A DNA stretch of 64,000 nt from Engraulis encrasicolus (GCF_034702125.1 NC_085873.1:53534299-53598298); one strand, 5' to 3'; shown: positions 11,620 to 23,494, counted from the first letter of the stretch. Program-made: numbers and translations. Notes: generated by a model from the sequence alone, not told the origin.

Positions 11620-12437
11620 TCTCTCTCTCTCCCCCACCCCTCTCTCTCTCTCTCTCTTACTCCTTTGTTACACCTTCCTTTCTCTCATTTCTTTACTTTC
11701 CCTCTGCCCCCATCAATCTCTCTCTTTCTCTTTCTCTCTCTCTCTCTAGCACAGGCACATGCACTTTATCTATCTGTCTCTCCCCCACACACATATACAC
11801 ACTTTTTTCTCTCTATTTCTCCTTCTCAATCTTGCTAAGTCTTGCTATCTTGCCCTGTTTCTCCCCATCCCTATTATTGTCCCATGTAACTGTCCCCTCT
11901 CCTTTGTCTCCTCTGTCCTGTCCCCTCTCTCCTCTCTCCTCTCCCCTGTCTCCTGTCTCCTCTCTCCTACCTCCTCTGTCTCCTGTCCCCTCTCTTAAAG
12001 TGGTACAGTAGGCCATTCTCTTAAAGTAGTGTCGAGAGGTGAAGCCTGGACTAATACTGTACAACCGTCTGTCAGAGAGTGAAGGCAACCCTCTTATTCC
12101 CCACAGTGGAATGTGATCAATTTACTTTGGCTCAATCCCCCCCCCCCCCCCCCGAACTGGGTTGTAGCCTTCTCCTGCCCCCCCCTCTCTCTATCTCTTA
12201 TTCTCTATGTCTAACTGTTTCCCTCTCTCTCACCCCCTTGCTCTCTATCTTCATCTCTCCCCCTGCCCCCCCTCTCTCTCCCTCTCTCCTCCTACCTGCC
12301 TGCTGTTGTCTTTGACATCATGTCTTCTTTATTCCTTCCTTTCTGTATTCTCACTCCACATCCTCTTCTTCTTTTTTATCTCCTTTCTTTATTTTCTCTC
12401 CTCCTCCTCCTCCTCCTCCTCCTCCTCCTCCTCCTCC

Positions 12438-12472
<35 letters not shown>

Positions 12473-13480
12473 CTGCTCCTCTTGGTTTCCTCTCCTGTGT
12501 AGATCAATGGGCTCTGTCTCAGCACAAACTGCAACTCTCCTGCATCAGAGCTGGCAAATTGGGTGGTTATCACACCGTGAGCTCCAGTATATTTTATATG
12601 GTTACCATGTGCTGTGCTGTATCCAGGTGATAGTAGTGTATTTCATAGTAGTGTATTTCATATGGTTACCATGTGCTGTGCTGTACCCAGGTGATAGCAG
12701 GTTATCACACCGTGAGCGCCGGTATATTTTATATGTTTACCATGTAGCCTACTGTGCTGTTCATCCAGATGATAGCAGGTGCATGTATCACTGTCTGGGG
12801 AGGTCTGGTGGCCCTGCAAAGAATACAGAAACTATAAGCTGAACAGTTAGTGGTGTACCGGCTCACACTATAGAGAAAAACAGAAAGAGAGAGCTAGAAG
12901 GAGAGAGAGATAAATAGAGAGACAGAGAGAGAGATGTTTTGTACCAGGCCCCTTCTCTTCTCTCCTCTCCTCTTCACTCATGGCCAATTCCCTCCGGATG
13001 GGAAAGAAGGTTGAGAGTGCTGATGAACAGATTAATACAAACTGAAAAGCACTGGGGTTGAAAACGTGTGATTAAGAGTGGAGAGAGAGAGAGAGAGAGA
13101 AAGAGAGCTTGTTCAGATCATTTTACCAGAGCGAATGAGAAGATTGAAGAGAGACAGAGACAAAGAGAGAGAGGGAGAGACGGAGAGTGAGAGATGGAGA
13201 AAGAGAGAGAGTCACTACTGATGAGTAATGAGAAACGATCACTGTGCTGATTATTATTTATGCCTTTATGTCTAATTACAGTTTGATATATACATTATTA
13301 TTATATTATTATATAATTTATGCCTTTATGTCTCTGTGTCTAATTCCAGTTTGATATATATTGTTATTATTACATTATTATTATTATTTATGCCTTTATG
13401 TCTAATTACAGTTTGATATGTATATTATTAATATTATATTATTATTATTTATGCCTTTATGTCTCTGTGTCTAATTCCAG
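10286..13480. other. intron region where a dock1 exon is missing
   Basis: It is filled by the G-rich repeat, (CT)n (11260-11755), CTC-rich tracts (11880-12000, 12395-12480), a ~90-bp duplicated segment with ATGGTTACCATGTGCTGTGC (12598-12780) and GA-rich sequence (12890-13215). The conserved segment RKATIPIFFDMMQCEFHST of DOCK1, expected between E2 and E3, was looked for on the + strand and not found. Confidence 0.6.
10387..11075. repeat. G-rich minisatellite and (GT)n tract
   Basis: Repeats of about 30-55 bases with GGTTGGAGCAGGAGTGGGG run from 10395 to 10715. They are followed by (GT)n from 10849 and runs of 9-16 G at 10970-11065. Many GGG tracts on one strand make quadruplex formation likely. 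It lies where a dock1 exon is expected but not seen. Confidence 0.85.
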
Positions 13481-13486
13481 TTTGAG
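13257..13486 (+). repeat. alternating tandem copies of the E3 splice acceptor
   Basis: Four copies of TTTATGCCTTTATGTC...CTAATT(A/C)CAG|TTTGA with AG at 13281, 13349, 13411 and 13480. Types alternate: A (TCTAATTACAG), B (with an extra TCTGTGTC), A, B, so the unit of duplication is probably a dimer of about 130 bp. AT-rich (TTA)n separates the copies. Confidence 0.92.
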
Positions 13487-13566
13487 AACGAGATCATCAC
13501 CAAGCTGGACCACGAGGTGGAAGGCGGTCGAGGAGACGAGCAGTACAAAGTCCTCTTCCAGAAAAT
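13481..13566 (+). CDS. dock1: dock1 exon E3
   Basis: It encodes [28 protein letters not shown] and the first two bases of an isoleucine codon, nearly identical to mammalian DOCK1. The acceptor is CTAATTCCAG and the donor GTATGG. Three degenerate copies of the acceptor with the first bases of the exon lie upstream. Confidence 0.96.
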
Positions 13567-13744
13567 GTATGGGAAACTTTTCTATGTAATTTCTTTATGT
13601 GATTTTTTTTTTGCACACCTCAGCTGACAGGTGCGCCTAACATGGCCCATGGGTCACTCAGCAGACAATTTCAAAGAGCTGACCGTTCGCTGCTTTTTTT
13701 AATACACAACGTTTCGGTTCTACTTACAGTATATATACTATATA

Positions 13745-14025
13745 TATTGTTTACTAGTCTCCTAGAGCACTGCAGAAAGCATAAGTACTTGGTCTCACAT
13801 GATATCGTGTTGTTTTGTGCTATGTGTGTTGACGTGCTGCTATGTGTTGTTGTTGTTGTTTACCAGTCTCCTAGAGCACTGCCGTAAGCATAAGTACTTG
13901 ATGAAGTACCTCATATGATATTGTGCTCTGTTGTGCTATGTGTGTTGACGTGCTGCTATGTGTTGTTGTTGTTGTTGTTGTTTACCAGTCTCCTAGAGCA
14001 CTGCCGTAAGCATAAGTACTTGGCC
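13745..14025 (+). repeat. tandem partial copies of exon E4 with acceptor
   Basis: Copies of TTTAC(T/C)AG|TCTCCTAGAGCACTGC and onward to AAGTACTTG start at 13758, 13867 and 13989 (the true exon). Steps are 109 and 122; the difference is mostly extra GTT units. Each decoy keeps about 35 exon bases, including the codons for [11 protein letters not shown], and then runs into intron with a stop. Confidence 0.95.
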
Positions 14026-14145
14026 AAGAGCGGCGAGAACTTTGTGACGCTGGTGGTGCGTCTTCTGGAGCGTCTCCTTGACTACCGGACCATCATGCAC
14101 GACGAGAACAAGGAGAACCGCATGAGCTGCACCGTCAACGTCCTG
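13989..14145 (+). CDS. dock1: dock1 exon E4
   Basis: It encodes (I)[18 protein letters not shown] through [14 protein letters not shown], just before DHR-2. One base completes the isoleucine codon, then 52 codons follow to the donor GTGAGC. Two truncated copies of the acceptor and the first ~35 exon bases lie at 13758 and 13867. Only this third copy continues into the full exon. Confidence 0.96.
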
Positions 14146-14339
14146 GTGAGCAATGACCCATCCACACATACGATACGATTACACTTAAATCGAAACCACA
14201 ACCCTTGAGCTACAAGTCTTCCCTTTGCCTACCCATGGCAGCATTTCAAACACTACCAGACAACATTTTTGAACGTCCTAAAAATTCCAATGATTTATTG
14301 CAGTTCAAGTGGTGCAAGTTCAATGAATGTGTTGAACTG

Positions 14340-16051
14340 GGGCCTATACTAAGAAGCTGTTTCAGGAGGAAACCAGGGCCTCGTTTCCCGATAACGATGG
14401 TTCTTAGCCTTACGTGTGTCGTTAACCAGTGATCCTACGAATGTTCTTAGATTTTCTACGACTGTTTCCCAAAGACATTCGTACATGAACGCGCGGATCA
14501 TTCGTAGCGTCGCTCTTAAGGATCGCTGTCCATTTACGTGGTGCTGAAGTGTCCTCGGAGTGAACTGCGCCGTCATCTGCTGCTAAACCATTTACAAAAA
14601 GTAAGGCGTGTGTAAGTGTCAAAAGTTGCTCTCCATAAAAGGTGGAATACATTTGTAGCTGTTTGCAACTATTGATAGGAGTTATTGTTGGCAAATGAAA
14701 TAAAATGCACACACAATGAAATCATGCAAAACTCCCAACTGACGGTAATAACCATGAGCTACGCCGTTAAGACCCAGATAAAGCGCGTGCAGTTGGCTAC
14801 TGCAGCTTAATAGGCCTATTTAAGAAGACAAGTAGGCCTAGTTGGAGTTCCAAATTGGGATGCGCAAAGTTACAACCTCAAGGCGTTCAAGGCTTGACAA
14901 CTGTCGGGAGCACGTCAGCATGCTGTTATGAAAAACAATGTCCATCAAAATTGACACATCCCCTCGCTGCCTTTTTGTTATTGCTTAGCCTACTAGAGTC
15001 GGAATAGGGAGAGCAGAGCTTGGCACATGTGGTGAGCGGTGCGCAAAGTACCGTGCGCTCAAGGCTTTCACAACTGTGAGGACATTTTTGCACGGCAGTC
15101 TGCTGTTATTAAAACAAAAAATCTACACGAATCCCCATCGCTGCCTTTTTTGTCATAGCTTACCCTTCGCCTACAACTATCATGTATTTTCTGCATTGCC
15201 TCCCCTTTCTTAGGCTACTTGAAAATGAAAGAGTGTGCAACGACTCGCTGACCATTTTTCTTTAAAAAAATATAAAACAAATAAAGTTTCATCACCACTC
15301 ATCAACACTCTTGTCTCTGGTTTCCGAAGCCCCTTATTCATTTTGCCTTGTTCTTGTTCATGAAGCACCCACACAAATTATGATTTATCACAGTTTAATT
15401 ATGCCCAGGTTTATCAAACACAGTCGAACTATTTTACTACCTGTAAAATATTTCCAAACACATTGCTTTTATTTTATAGGCCTACACATCCACAATTAAT
15501 GTTACCTTCTTATTTTCGTTGCAGTGTCAACTGTGCTGCCATGATATTTACACTCCCGTCTTAAAACATCAACTTGAAGTGCAAGTTTCCTCTTTTCCTA
15601 TGGGTGTCTCCACTGTGCCATGCCACTCGCGTCTTAAAACAGCAATCTTATGCGCAGGTTTCTTCTTTTCCCTTCATATCCTGTGGGTGTCTCCACTGTG
15701 CCATGCCGCTACGATCAATCTTAGCGCGTTAAGACTACTCTAGACCACTCGTGGATTGCTCTTAGAGTTACGTGTCAACCTGCGATGGTTCTTAGCTAAG
15801 TTGGCTTTGGGAAACGCTCCGTGAGCTCTACGATGGTGTTACGTGTGAACTTAAGTAGCACGTAGCGTTAAGTAGTACTTAAGACCCTTTCGGAAACGAG
15901 GCCCAGGTTAAGTTAAGAGGTAAATCATCTACAAAAAGAGACTGGGGTCCTAATTTCCTTAAGAAGTCCAGGACTCCAGGCTCTTCTATTAGATGATTTA
16001 CCTCTTAACTTAACCTGGTTTCCTCCTGAACCACCTTCTTAGTATAGGCCC
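14340..16051. mobile_element. Harbinger-like MITE (outer element of a nested pair)
   Basis: Terminal repeats GGGCCTATACTAAGAAGSTG and TTCAGGAGGAAACC are inverted at the two ends, flanked by CTG (14337-14339 and 16052-16054). A second element sits inside, 37 bases from the left end. The 3-bp duplication and GGGCC ends suggest PIF/Harbinger. No transposase is present. Confidence 0.75.
14377..15903. mobile_element. Harbinger-like element nested in the outer MITE
   Basis: Ends GGCCTCGTTTCC at both termini (inverted), flanked by CAG (14374-14376 and 15904-15906). The right arm of the outer MITE keeps the uninterrupted sequence AAACCAGGTTAAGTTAAG, which shows the empty target. It contains two internal duplications (14880-15000 with 15045-15170; 15530-15620 with 15600-15710). 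No long frame. Confidence 0.75.
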
Positions 16052-16286
16052 CTGGTTAGGTAAGAACTGAAGTCATCCTCTTCAGCCATAGTATCAGCAG
16101 CATGTTGGTGTTCAACACTACACTGTAATATGTGTGTATGTCGTGCACAACCTGCATACACTGGGAGCTCCTTAATGTATATTTGTAATTAATGTGTCAT
16201 GCAGATTGAAGGGGATTTATGCCACAAAAATATTCCTCACAAGACCATGGTACCTAGTGATGACTCATCCACTCAGACTGTACTGT

Positions 16287-16290
16287 ACTA

Positions 16291-16368
<78 letters not shown>

Positions 16369-16430
16369 TTGATTACTTTTATTTGGACCCAAGAGACAAG
16401 CATTAAGGTACAAGATCCAAATATTTTGGA

Positions 16431-16478
<48 letters not shown>
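16287..16478. repeat. two (CA)n microsatellites
   Basis: (CA)n at about 16290-16368 and 16434-16477, separated by a non-repetitive 65 bases. Confidence 0.95.
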
Positions 16479-16479
<1 letters not shown>

Positions 16480-17980
16480 CACAAAAGCACCCATGTCTCC
16501 CACAGACAGTATAACTCCAAAGGGCATTACATCCTTTAGTTCAGTATAAGAGGCCTTTGACGGTAGCCCACCTGTAAAACCATTTGGAAAGTCATTTGGA
16601 AATGTTAGACAAATAATTACTCCAAATTAAAGTGGATTCACCCAGGACTCCGTCTATCAGCATGATTAGGCCTCTACGTCTGTGCTCTGTGGAGAAAAAA
16701 AGAAGACAGCAGCAATAACAGCCCATCGCTATAACAACGGCCCCAAGCAAGCACGCCTTGCACAAAATTGATCCCAGGTTAATCCCGATAAGGGACTCCA
16801 AATCGTATTTTTACACGCCATCAGACAAAGGGAGACAGCAGTCGACAGCTCTGCGCCGCATTTATTAACCTGTGATCACACTGGGAGTTCATCTCGGAAG
16901 GGAAGGGCCTCGGCGTGCAATGCAGCGCACAGTGACATTTGAGCGAGGACGCTATGAAATGTCAATATACCTTTTAAACAGTCTGATACGGAGCCTGTGA
17001 GGCCGCTAGAGCCCCTCTTTTTTATTTTTTGTAAACTGATTTTGTAAGCTGATTTTAGTTTTAATGCATTGCTTAATTTCAATATCTGTTTCATCATACC
17101 TGGTTTTGCCACCCACAGGAATTGGCATAGTGTTCTAATATCATATTGTTTTAAGGTTAGAGTATGTAATGTTATTTGTTTGTTTTCCAAATGTATGATT
17201 CCCATTACCAAATTTGATATTTTCATAAATATTTACTCTGTAATAAACATTCACTGGTCTGACCAAAGTACAGAGAGTTTTGTAGCCAAAGATGTCTATT
17301 AGGAAAAAATGCTGGAAATTCAAAATGGCGCACATGGAAAATATCCACCTGTTCATGTATGAAGTGTAATTTTCCCAGTTGGAATTAATACTTAGAAGAT
17401 GCTGGTGGTAAGTATGAATGGGCAACAGAAGTTCTGCAAATAAACTAGTAAATATGACATATTCTACCATTAAAATAAACAAATGAACAAGTATTAATTT
17501 TAACTGGCAACCCATAGCAGGAATTGTAAGCTATGCACAGTGTTGATATGTACTGTGGATGACTTGCTATTTAACTGAACTGTTGCATCCCTCAAGTTTT
17601 TTACCACGTCCATAAAAAAGCATTAAAGCGTCAATTATCAACACTGCATTTAATCCCCTCTCACCTGCTCCAAGTCAGAAACTCGCTTTCTCGCTCATAC
17701 CCACCATCTGCCCCAATCACCCCCTATCTTCGTCGTCTCGATCATTTTATCCAGGATTCTGCCCTCACGCCTCCTTGGTACAGTCCGCTCAGAGCTCGCA
17801 CAGTATTCACGGGCGCGGGTATTGTCCGAGCTCTCAGTTGTAGCCCCGTACTCCCGAGCTCACGCATCGTCTTTTAATCATAGCCAACATTGGGCTCGGC
17901 AGTAATTTCAGCACCATGGCCAGCGGCCTTGCCCAATACGCTATTTTCGCTGTTTGCCTTTTAACTCCTGATTCTTCAAG
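16479..17980. other. dock1 intron, nothing recognised
   Basis: Unique-looking AT-rich sequence with short open frames that lack any known motif. No transposon ends seen. Confidence 0.5.
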
Positions 17981-18118
17981 TGCAGTGGTCCAGCGACCCC
18001 GTAAAGCACTTTCATGATTCCACGAGTTCAGTGGTCCAGCGACCCCGTAAAGCACTTTCATGATTCCACGAGTGCAGTGGTCCAGCGACCCCGTAAAGCA
18101 CTTTCATGCGTGGACAGC
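17981..18118. repeat. 46-bp minisatellite, three copies
   Basis: The unit TGCAGTGGTCCAGCGACCCC plus 26 bases starts at 17981, 18027 and 18073. The copies are almost identical. Confidence 0.95.
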
Positions 18119-18378
18119 GGTTCTCCTGCGAGAAACCCACGATCACGAGAAGCCCGTTCTCCAGCGAGAACGAAGATGTATGCATACATAGGCTACTGAA
18201 TTCTAATTTCAGATAGCGCACTTATGAAAACAACTATGTATAAACAAACACACACATACATTTCTTTTACCCCACTCTCTTTCTGTAGCATGTGTACTAT
18301 TCAACATGTATTCCAGTTCTTCTGCAAGGTTAACGACACACAATCTCACAGTTTCGTTTTATTTTTATTTCTCTCCAG

Positions 18379-18419
18379 AACTTCTACAAAGAGATCGAGA
18401 GAGAAGAGATGTACATCAG
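18379..18419 (+). CDS. dock1: dock1 exon E5 (41 bases)
   Basis: A small exon encoding NFYKEIEREEMYI plus two bases of an arginine codon. Acceptor TCTCCAG and donor GTAAGA are both strong. Its phase joins E4 (ends at a codon) and E6 (starts with one base). Confidence 0.95.
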
Positions 18420-19142
18420 GTAAGACCCTTTGCCACTTCACCCTCATCTTTGCCATTTTGTATTCATGTATTCAACTGGATGTCTTTCAGATTGCCATCC
18501 CAGCGGAGTCTAGTTCCTGTAGGACAGTCAGGATTATTAACTGTAGACATAAAGTGTATATCTCTATGACTGGGTGTATTATGCCGGCCGCCAAATGTAT
18601 TTTGGAGGACAGTGTTAGGGACGATACATTCCCCTGACCTCCCCGCGCTTCAAATCAGACAGAAATGTTACTGAACAATAAGATCATTTTGTGCTGCTTT
18701 AATGTCGCCAGCATTGGCAATAAAAATGCAAATCCGTGTGAAGACTGAGGGAGTTATGGCTTCCTGGGGTACTCTTGCTCTGTTTGTTAATCTCACGTTT
18801 CACCCCCAAATTTCAACTTAATTACACCCAAGAGGGATAACGGGTAAATGGTGCTTTGCTTAAACACGCTGGAACCCATTCACCTGGAGACAGCCAGGTA
18901 AGGTTGAGTGGGGAACAGTTGTAAAGGCCCATTACTCACCATTCTATCATAATGGGGTCAGTAACCTACCCCGGTAAGATTAACTTGTAACTTTTTACTT
19001 TGTCAGCAAAAGACCATTAGAACAAATACATTAGAACAAATGAGTGGTGCTGTGTTTGATTCATTGTTATCCACATTGTAACCAGCCCTGTAGTGTCTGG
19101 TTCATGGGTGGATGGGGACTGTCATTGGTTACGTTGGGTTGA

Positions 19143-19268
19143 TTGTGATTGTCTGTTCTCCCCTTAGGTACCTGTACAAGCTGTGTGATTGTCTGTTCTC
19201 CCCTTAGGTACCTGTACAAGCTGTGTGATTGTCTGTTCTCCCCTTAGGTACCTGTACAAGCTGTGTGA
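19143..19268 (+). repeat. exact 40-bp tandem triplication across the E6 acceptor
   Basis: GATTGTCTGTTCTCCCCTTAG plus GTACCTGTACAAGCTGTGT occurs three times in exact 40-bp steps (AG ends at 19167, 19207, 19247). The copies show no difference that I can see, so the event is recent or homogenised. Forty is not a multiple of three. Confidence 0.97.
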
Positions 19269-19338
19269 CCTCCACAAAGAGTGTGACAACTACACTGAAG
19301 CTGCATACACACTGCTGTTACATGCCAAGCTACTTAAG
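19248..19338 (+). CDS. dock1: dock1 exon E6, start of DHR-2
   Basis: It encodes (R)[18 protein letters not shown] through LLLHAKLLK, at the start of the DHR-2 exchange domain. The acceptor CCCCTTAG and the first ~20 exon bases are repeated three times in exact 40-bp steps. The last copy is chosen because the two upstream acceptors lead to an in-frame TAG inside the next copy. Confidence 0.96.
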
Positions 19339-19359
19339 GTAATGACTATGCTCTGTCTG

Positions 19360-19449
19360 TCTGACTGTTTATACTGTCTGCCTGTCTGTCTGCCTGTCTG
19401 TTATACTGTCTGTCTGTACTGTCTGTCTATCTGTTTGTTTATTTAGTCA

Positions 19450-19515
<66 letters not shown>
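19360..19515. repeat. (CTGT)n microsatellite after exon E6
   Basis: A tetranucleotide tract begins about 25 bases after the E6 donor, interrupted early on and pure from about 19448. Confidence 0.92.
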
Positions 19516-19523
<8 letters not shown>

Positions 19524-19904
19524 GAATTCATTTATAATGCCTTGTCTGTCTGCTGTATTCTCTATCTATCTATTCTCTATCTATCTTCTATCACATCCCT
19601 TCTGCTGTTAACTGTATCTACCAATTCCTCTATCTGACTATCCCTTCTTCTCTCCCTGTTTAGTTCTCACTTTCTCTCTATCCCCCTCTACTCCTCTCTT
19701 TCTCTCTATCCCCCTCTCCTCTACATTTGCTTTCCCTCGTCTGCCTTTCTTACCTCCCATCTGGAATCCAAGCTTGTCCTTGAGTGAATTACAGACATAA
19801 TCATTTGAGTGTGAATTCATTTGCATTAAGTGTGTGAGAATGGGAGTGAGATGTCTTTCCAAAGATAGAAGAGTTGCAGCTCTGCCAAAAGTAGCAGATT
19901 AAAA

Positions 19905-20178
19905 TGCAGATATGCAGATATGCTGTTTCTATCCAAATGTTGACATGCAGATATGCTGTCTATATCCAAATGCAGATATTCCGTCTTTATCCAAATGTTG
20001 ACATGCAGATATGCTGTCTATATCCAAATGCAGATATTCCGTCTTTATCCAAATGTTGACATGCAGATATGCTGTTTCTATCCAAATGCAGATATGCTGT
20101 CTATATCCAAATGCAGATATGCCGTCTCTATCCAAATGTTGACATGCAGATATGCCGTTTCTATCCAAATGTTGGATT
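19905..20178. repeat. minisatellite with ATGCAGATATGC units
   Basis: Alternating units ATGCAGATATGCTGTCTATATCCAA (25 bp) and versions with an added ATGTTGAC, about nine in all. Confidence 0.9.
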
Positions 20179-20402
20179 CCGTTGCAAACTTCGACATACT
20201 GAAGCATTAGATACTGATAATGTCATCATCCTTCTTTGGAGCTTGTTGTCACATCTCGTCTCCCAGTATCCCTCTCGACAGCTGATATTCCTGATTCAGA
20301 CCTTCTACCTACTACACGTACAAAATTGCCCCGACAGGAAGATGAATTGAATCAGAAAATTGGATCGAACTCGCCATAACAGACGCCTCTTTGGAGACGG
20401 TT

Positions 20403-20436
20403 GTTTGTTTGTTTGTTTGTTTGTTTGTTTGTTTGT

Positions 20437-20474
<38 letters not shown>
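20403..20474. repeat. (TTTG)n(TTTA)n microsatellite
   Basis: About ten TTTG units pass directly into about ten TTTA units. Confidence 0.95.
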
Positions 20475-20476
<2 letters not shown>

Positions 20477-20554
20477 ATAACGAGTTGGAATAAGGATTAT
20501 GGGTGATGTGCATCTGAAAGCTCTGGACTACACTAGAGAACAGGAGCAGCAGTA

Positions 20555-20870
<316 letters not shown>

Positions 20871-20934
20871 GAGTGTGGTTATCCAGCGAAACGGACACAG
20901 GGGCTGGTCCTCCCTCTACTCCCCTCTCTCAATT

Positions 20935-22636
20935 TAACAACCCCTCCTCATCTCTCTCTTTCTCATTCTCTCCATATATATCTCTCTGTGTCTCTCTAGT
21001 TTTCTCTCTTTCTCTCTCTCTCTCTCTGTCCGTCTGTCTGTCTGTCTCTCTGTCTCTCTACCTCTCCCCCCCCCTCCCTCTCTCCGGTGGCTTGTGGCCT
21101 GAAGGTTGAATAGTTTGCTAGCGGTAGCAGTCTGTAGCGTAGCAGCCTGGGCCTGTTTAATCCTGTCTGCCAGCAGATAGCTGAGGAGAGGAGAGAAGAG
21201 GAGAGGGGGATAGAGGAGAGGAGAGGAGGAGTGGAGAGGAGAGGAGGAGTGGATATTAGAGAGGTGAGGAGGAGTGAAGAGGGGAAGAGAGAGGAGAGGA
21301 GGAGAGGAGATGAAGGGAGGGGAGGGGAGATGAGAGGAGATGTGAAGAGAAGAGAAGAGAGTCTGTCTTCCTGTGGGCCAGGTGATGCAAATGATCTCTG
21401 CTATGTGATCCACCTTTAAGCAGGCAGTCGGCACACTCGAGTTACACACTGTATGACTTGGGGAGAGAACGTTCCCGTGGACACTGAATTCCGCCGCAGA
21501 TGCTCAAGGGCTGTCCTTGTTTGGCTTTTTTTTTATTATGTGAGCCAGTTGGGCTAATGCCTACGTCAACTCATTTACTGTATCCTGCCTTGGCTTTTTT
21601 AGCCTTTGTTGTTGGTGGGATCTTCTTAACTTAAACCTGGTTTACTCCTGAACCAACTTCTTAGTATCGGCCCCATTCCAGCAGGTGCATTGTGCCTGTT
21701 CTGCCCTTGGCAAAGGGGGCCATGCCCACGACTCCATGAAACAATTGAGTGCAATTGACTGTCTCTTCACAATTGATGGCATTGGGGATAACAGGTGGAG
21801 GCAGCATGCTCTTTGGAGCCCACATTACCACCCAGACACAATACATAGGATGCATGTCAGATCATACAAGACATCACAAGCTATAGGGACCATCGTGCCA
21901 ACAGATCCACAGCTTCTGACGGAAAAGCTAAAGACTTCTTTGCCTATTTTGAAACAGTAAAACTGCAGTATTTATCTGCTGTGCCTTGACGGCCACTTGA
22001 TTCTTACTCCACTCAACTAGCTATTTCAGAAGGAGCACAACATCAGAAAGATGTTCCTAAGATGGAAGTCTCTGCATGATCCTCACCAGAATCTTAAGCC
22101 ACTCGCTAGAAGTGTGGAGCAGAGATGCTGAGCGCTCTTCTTTGTTGAATAAGGTTAACTCCAGTATGACAGTGCTCTTGAAGTCAAAAGACAAAGTCCA
22201 ATCCTCAAAATGTAATGGTCGTAGGGCCTACTTCTGCCAAGTCTTGCATGGAGACAAGGAGTTATCCCATCCTTCCTGAAATCACCCATAAGTATTACAG
22301 AGCTAACAAAGTCTCCTCCAGGACCTATGCTGTTTTGCGGTTGTGTATTGAAAGACCCGATCACCAGAGATGCCTCACTCCACTTTGGTCCAAGCCACCT
22401 GGGGCAAGTTCATCATTCCTGACATTGCCATTACTAAACTGGACACTAAACCTGGATCATGGATCCCAACCTGCAGCTGCTCGATTGAGAACCTGCTGAT
22501 GTAATGTATTGTAGGGACATTATAGTAAGGGACATGCACCATGGTGGAAAGAGAGAGGCTACCAAAGTACCTTTCAGAAGGCAACAAAGGGCTACAAAGG
22601 GATCATAGTATATCATCCGCAGCTCATCATTAAAGG
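20935..22636. other. dock1 intron, no gene seen
   Basis: (CT)n at 20990-21080 and a GA-rich purine stretch at 21180-21362. The section 21680-22500 has moderate complexity and short open frames without recognisable domains. Confidence 0.5.
21621..21675 (-). mobile_element. fragment of the same Harbinger-like MITE family
   Basis: The reverse strand reads GGGGCCGATACTAAGAAGTT then GGTTCAGGAGTAAACCAGGT, matching the end of the element at 14340. Only one end is present. Confidence 0.75.
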
Positions 22637-22690
22637 CAGCTCTATCTGCTCTGCTCAGCTCTGCTCTGCTCTGCTCTGCTCTGCTCAGCT
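22637..22690. repeat. (CTCTG)n pentamer array
   Basis: GCTCTATCTGCTCTGCTCAG and following CTCTG units; the same pentamer class as at 1-168 and 48424-48925. Confidence 0.85.
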
Positions 22691-23383
22691 CCCACTCTGG
22701 CTTTGATCTGTTTGACCTGCTGGCCTCAGGGAGCCGCAACAGAACAAGGAGGAACTGACTCCGGAACACATTTCCATCCCCAAAAGCCATCACCACTCTG
22801 AACTTACTTCTTAACAGTAAATTACTTCTCGTAATTGACCTTCCGCACATAAATATCCAGTGCTATTTTAATACTGTCATACCTGTATAGGATTTAATGT
22901 GCAATGACCCACAGTACATATTACACTGCATTGCACCTTGAAACAGTCTATGTAGTGTGCAGTGCAGTGCAGAGTAGTGCAACCTATTCAGTATAGTGTT
23001 GTAAATCTGTCATCTACATGGTACAGCTGCACTGGAGAAGGAACTATTTCAAATCTGACTTGACATGACTGTACTTGGTGACAATAGACCTCTATTGGTC
23101 TACTTTGGTGATAGTTAATCATCTACTATCTATAACACAATATAGTTCGTTTTTCTTCTCTTTCTCTAATCTTAACCACATTGAATGACCATTATGTATG
23201 ATAATGTGCTATATAAGTAACTTTGATTGATTGATTGATTGATTGATATTCTAGTCCGGTCTAGTCTATTCTGTCCTATTCTATTCTAGTCTAGTCTAGT
23301 AGTTTGCCAGTGAGTTAGCGTTGTCTAGTAGTCAGTGGGGGGTGTCTTATCAAGGTCATGGGAGGGCATGCATCACAGAGTCC

Positions 23384-23494
23384 CATGTCAGCACCAACAG
23401 TAGCAGTAACCTCTTTTATCCATGTCAGCACCAACAGTAGCAGTAACCTCTTTTATCCATGTCAGCACCAACAGTAGTAGGAACCTCTTTTCAT
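23384..23494. repeat. 37-bp minisatellite, three copies
   Basis: The unit CATGTCAGCACCAACAGTAG plus 17 bases starts at 23384, 23421 and 23458. Only the third copy differs slightly. Confidence 0.95.

Noticed and set aside
12079..12315. MKATLLFPTVECDQF as a possible match to the missing dock1 exon (KATIPIFFD...)
   Set aside because: Only KAT and scattered residues agree, while neighbouring exons are nearly identical to mammals; the match is chance.
14400..15900. Host gene in the nested Harbinger-like region
   Set aside because: Short frames without motifs inside a non-autonomous element.
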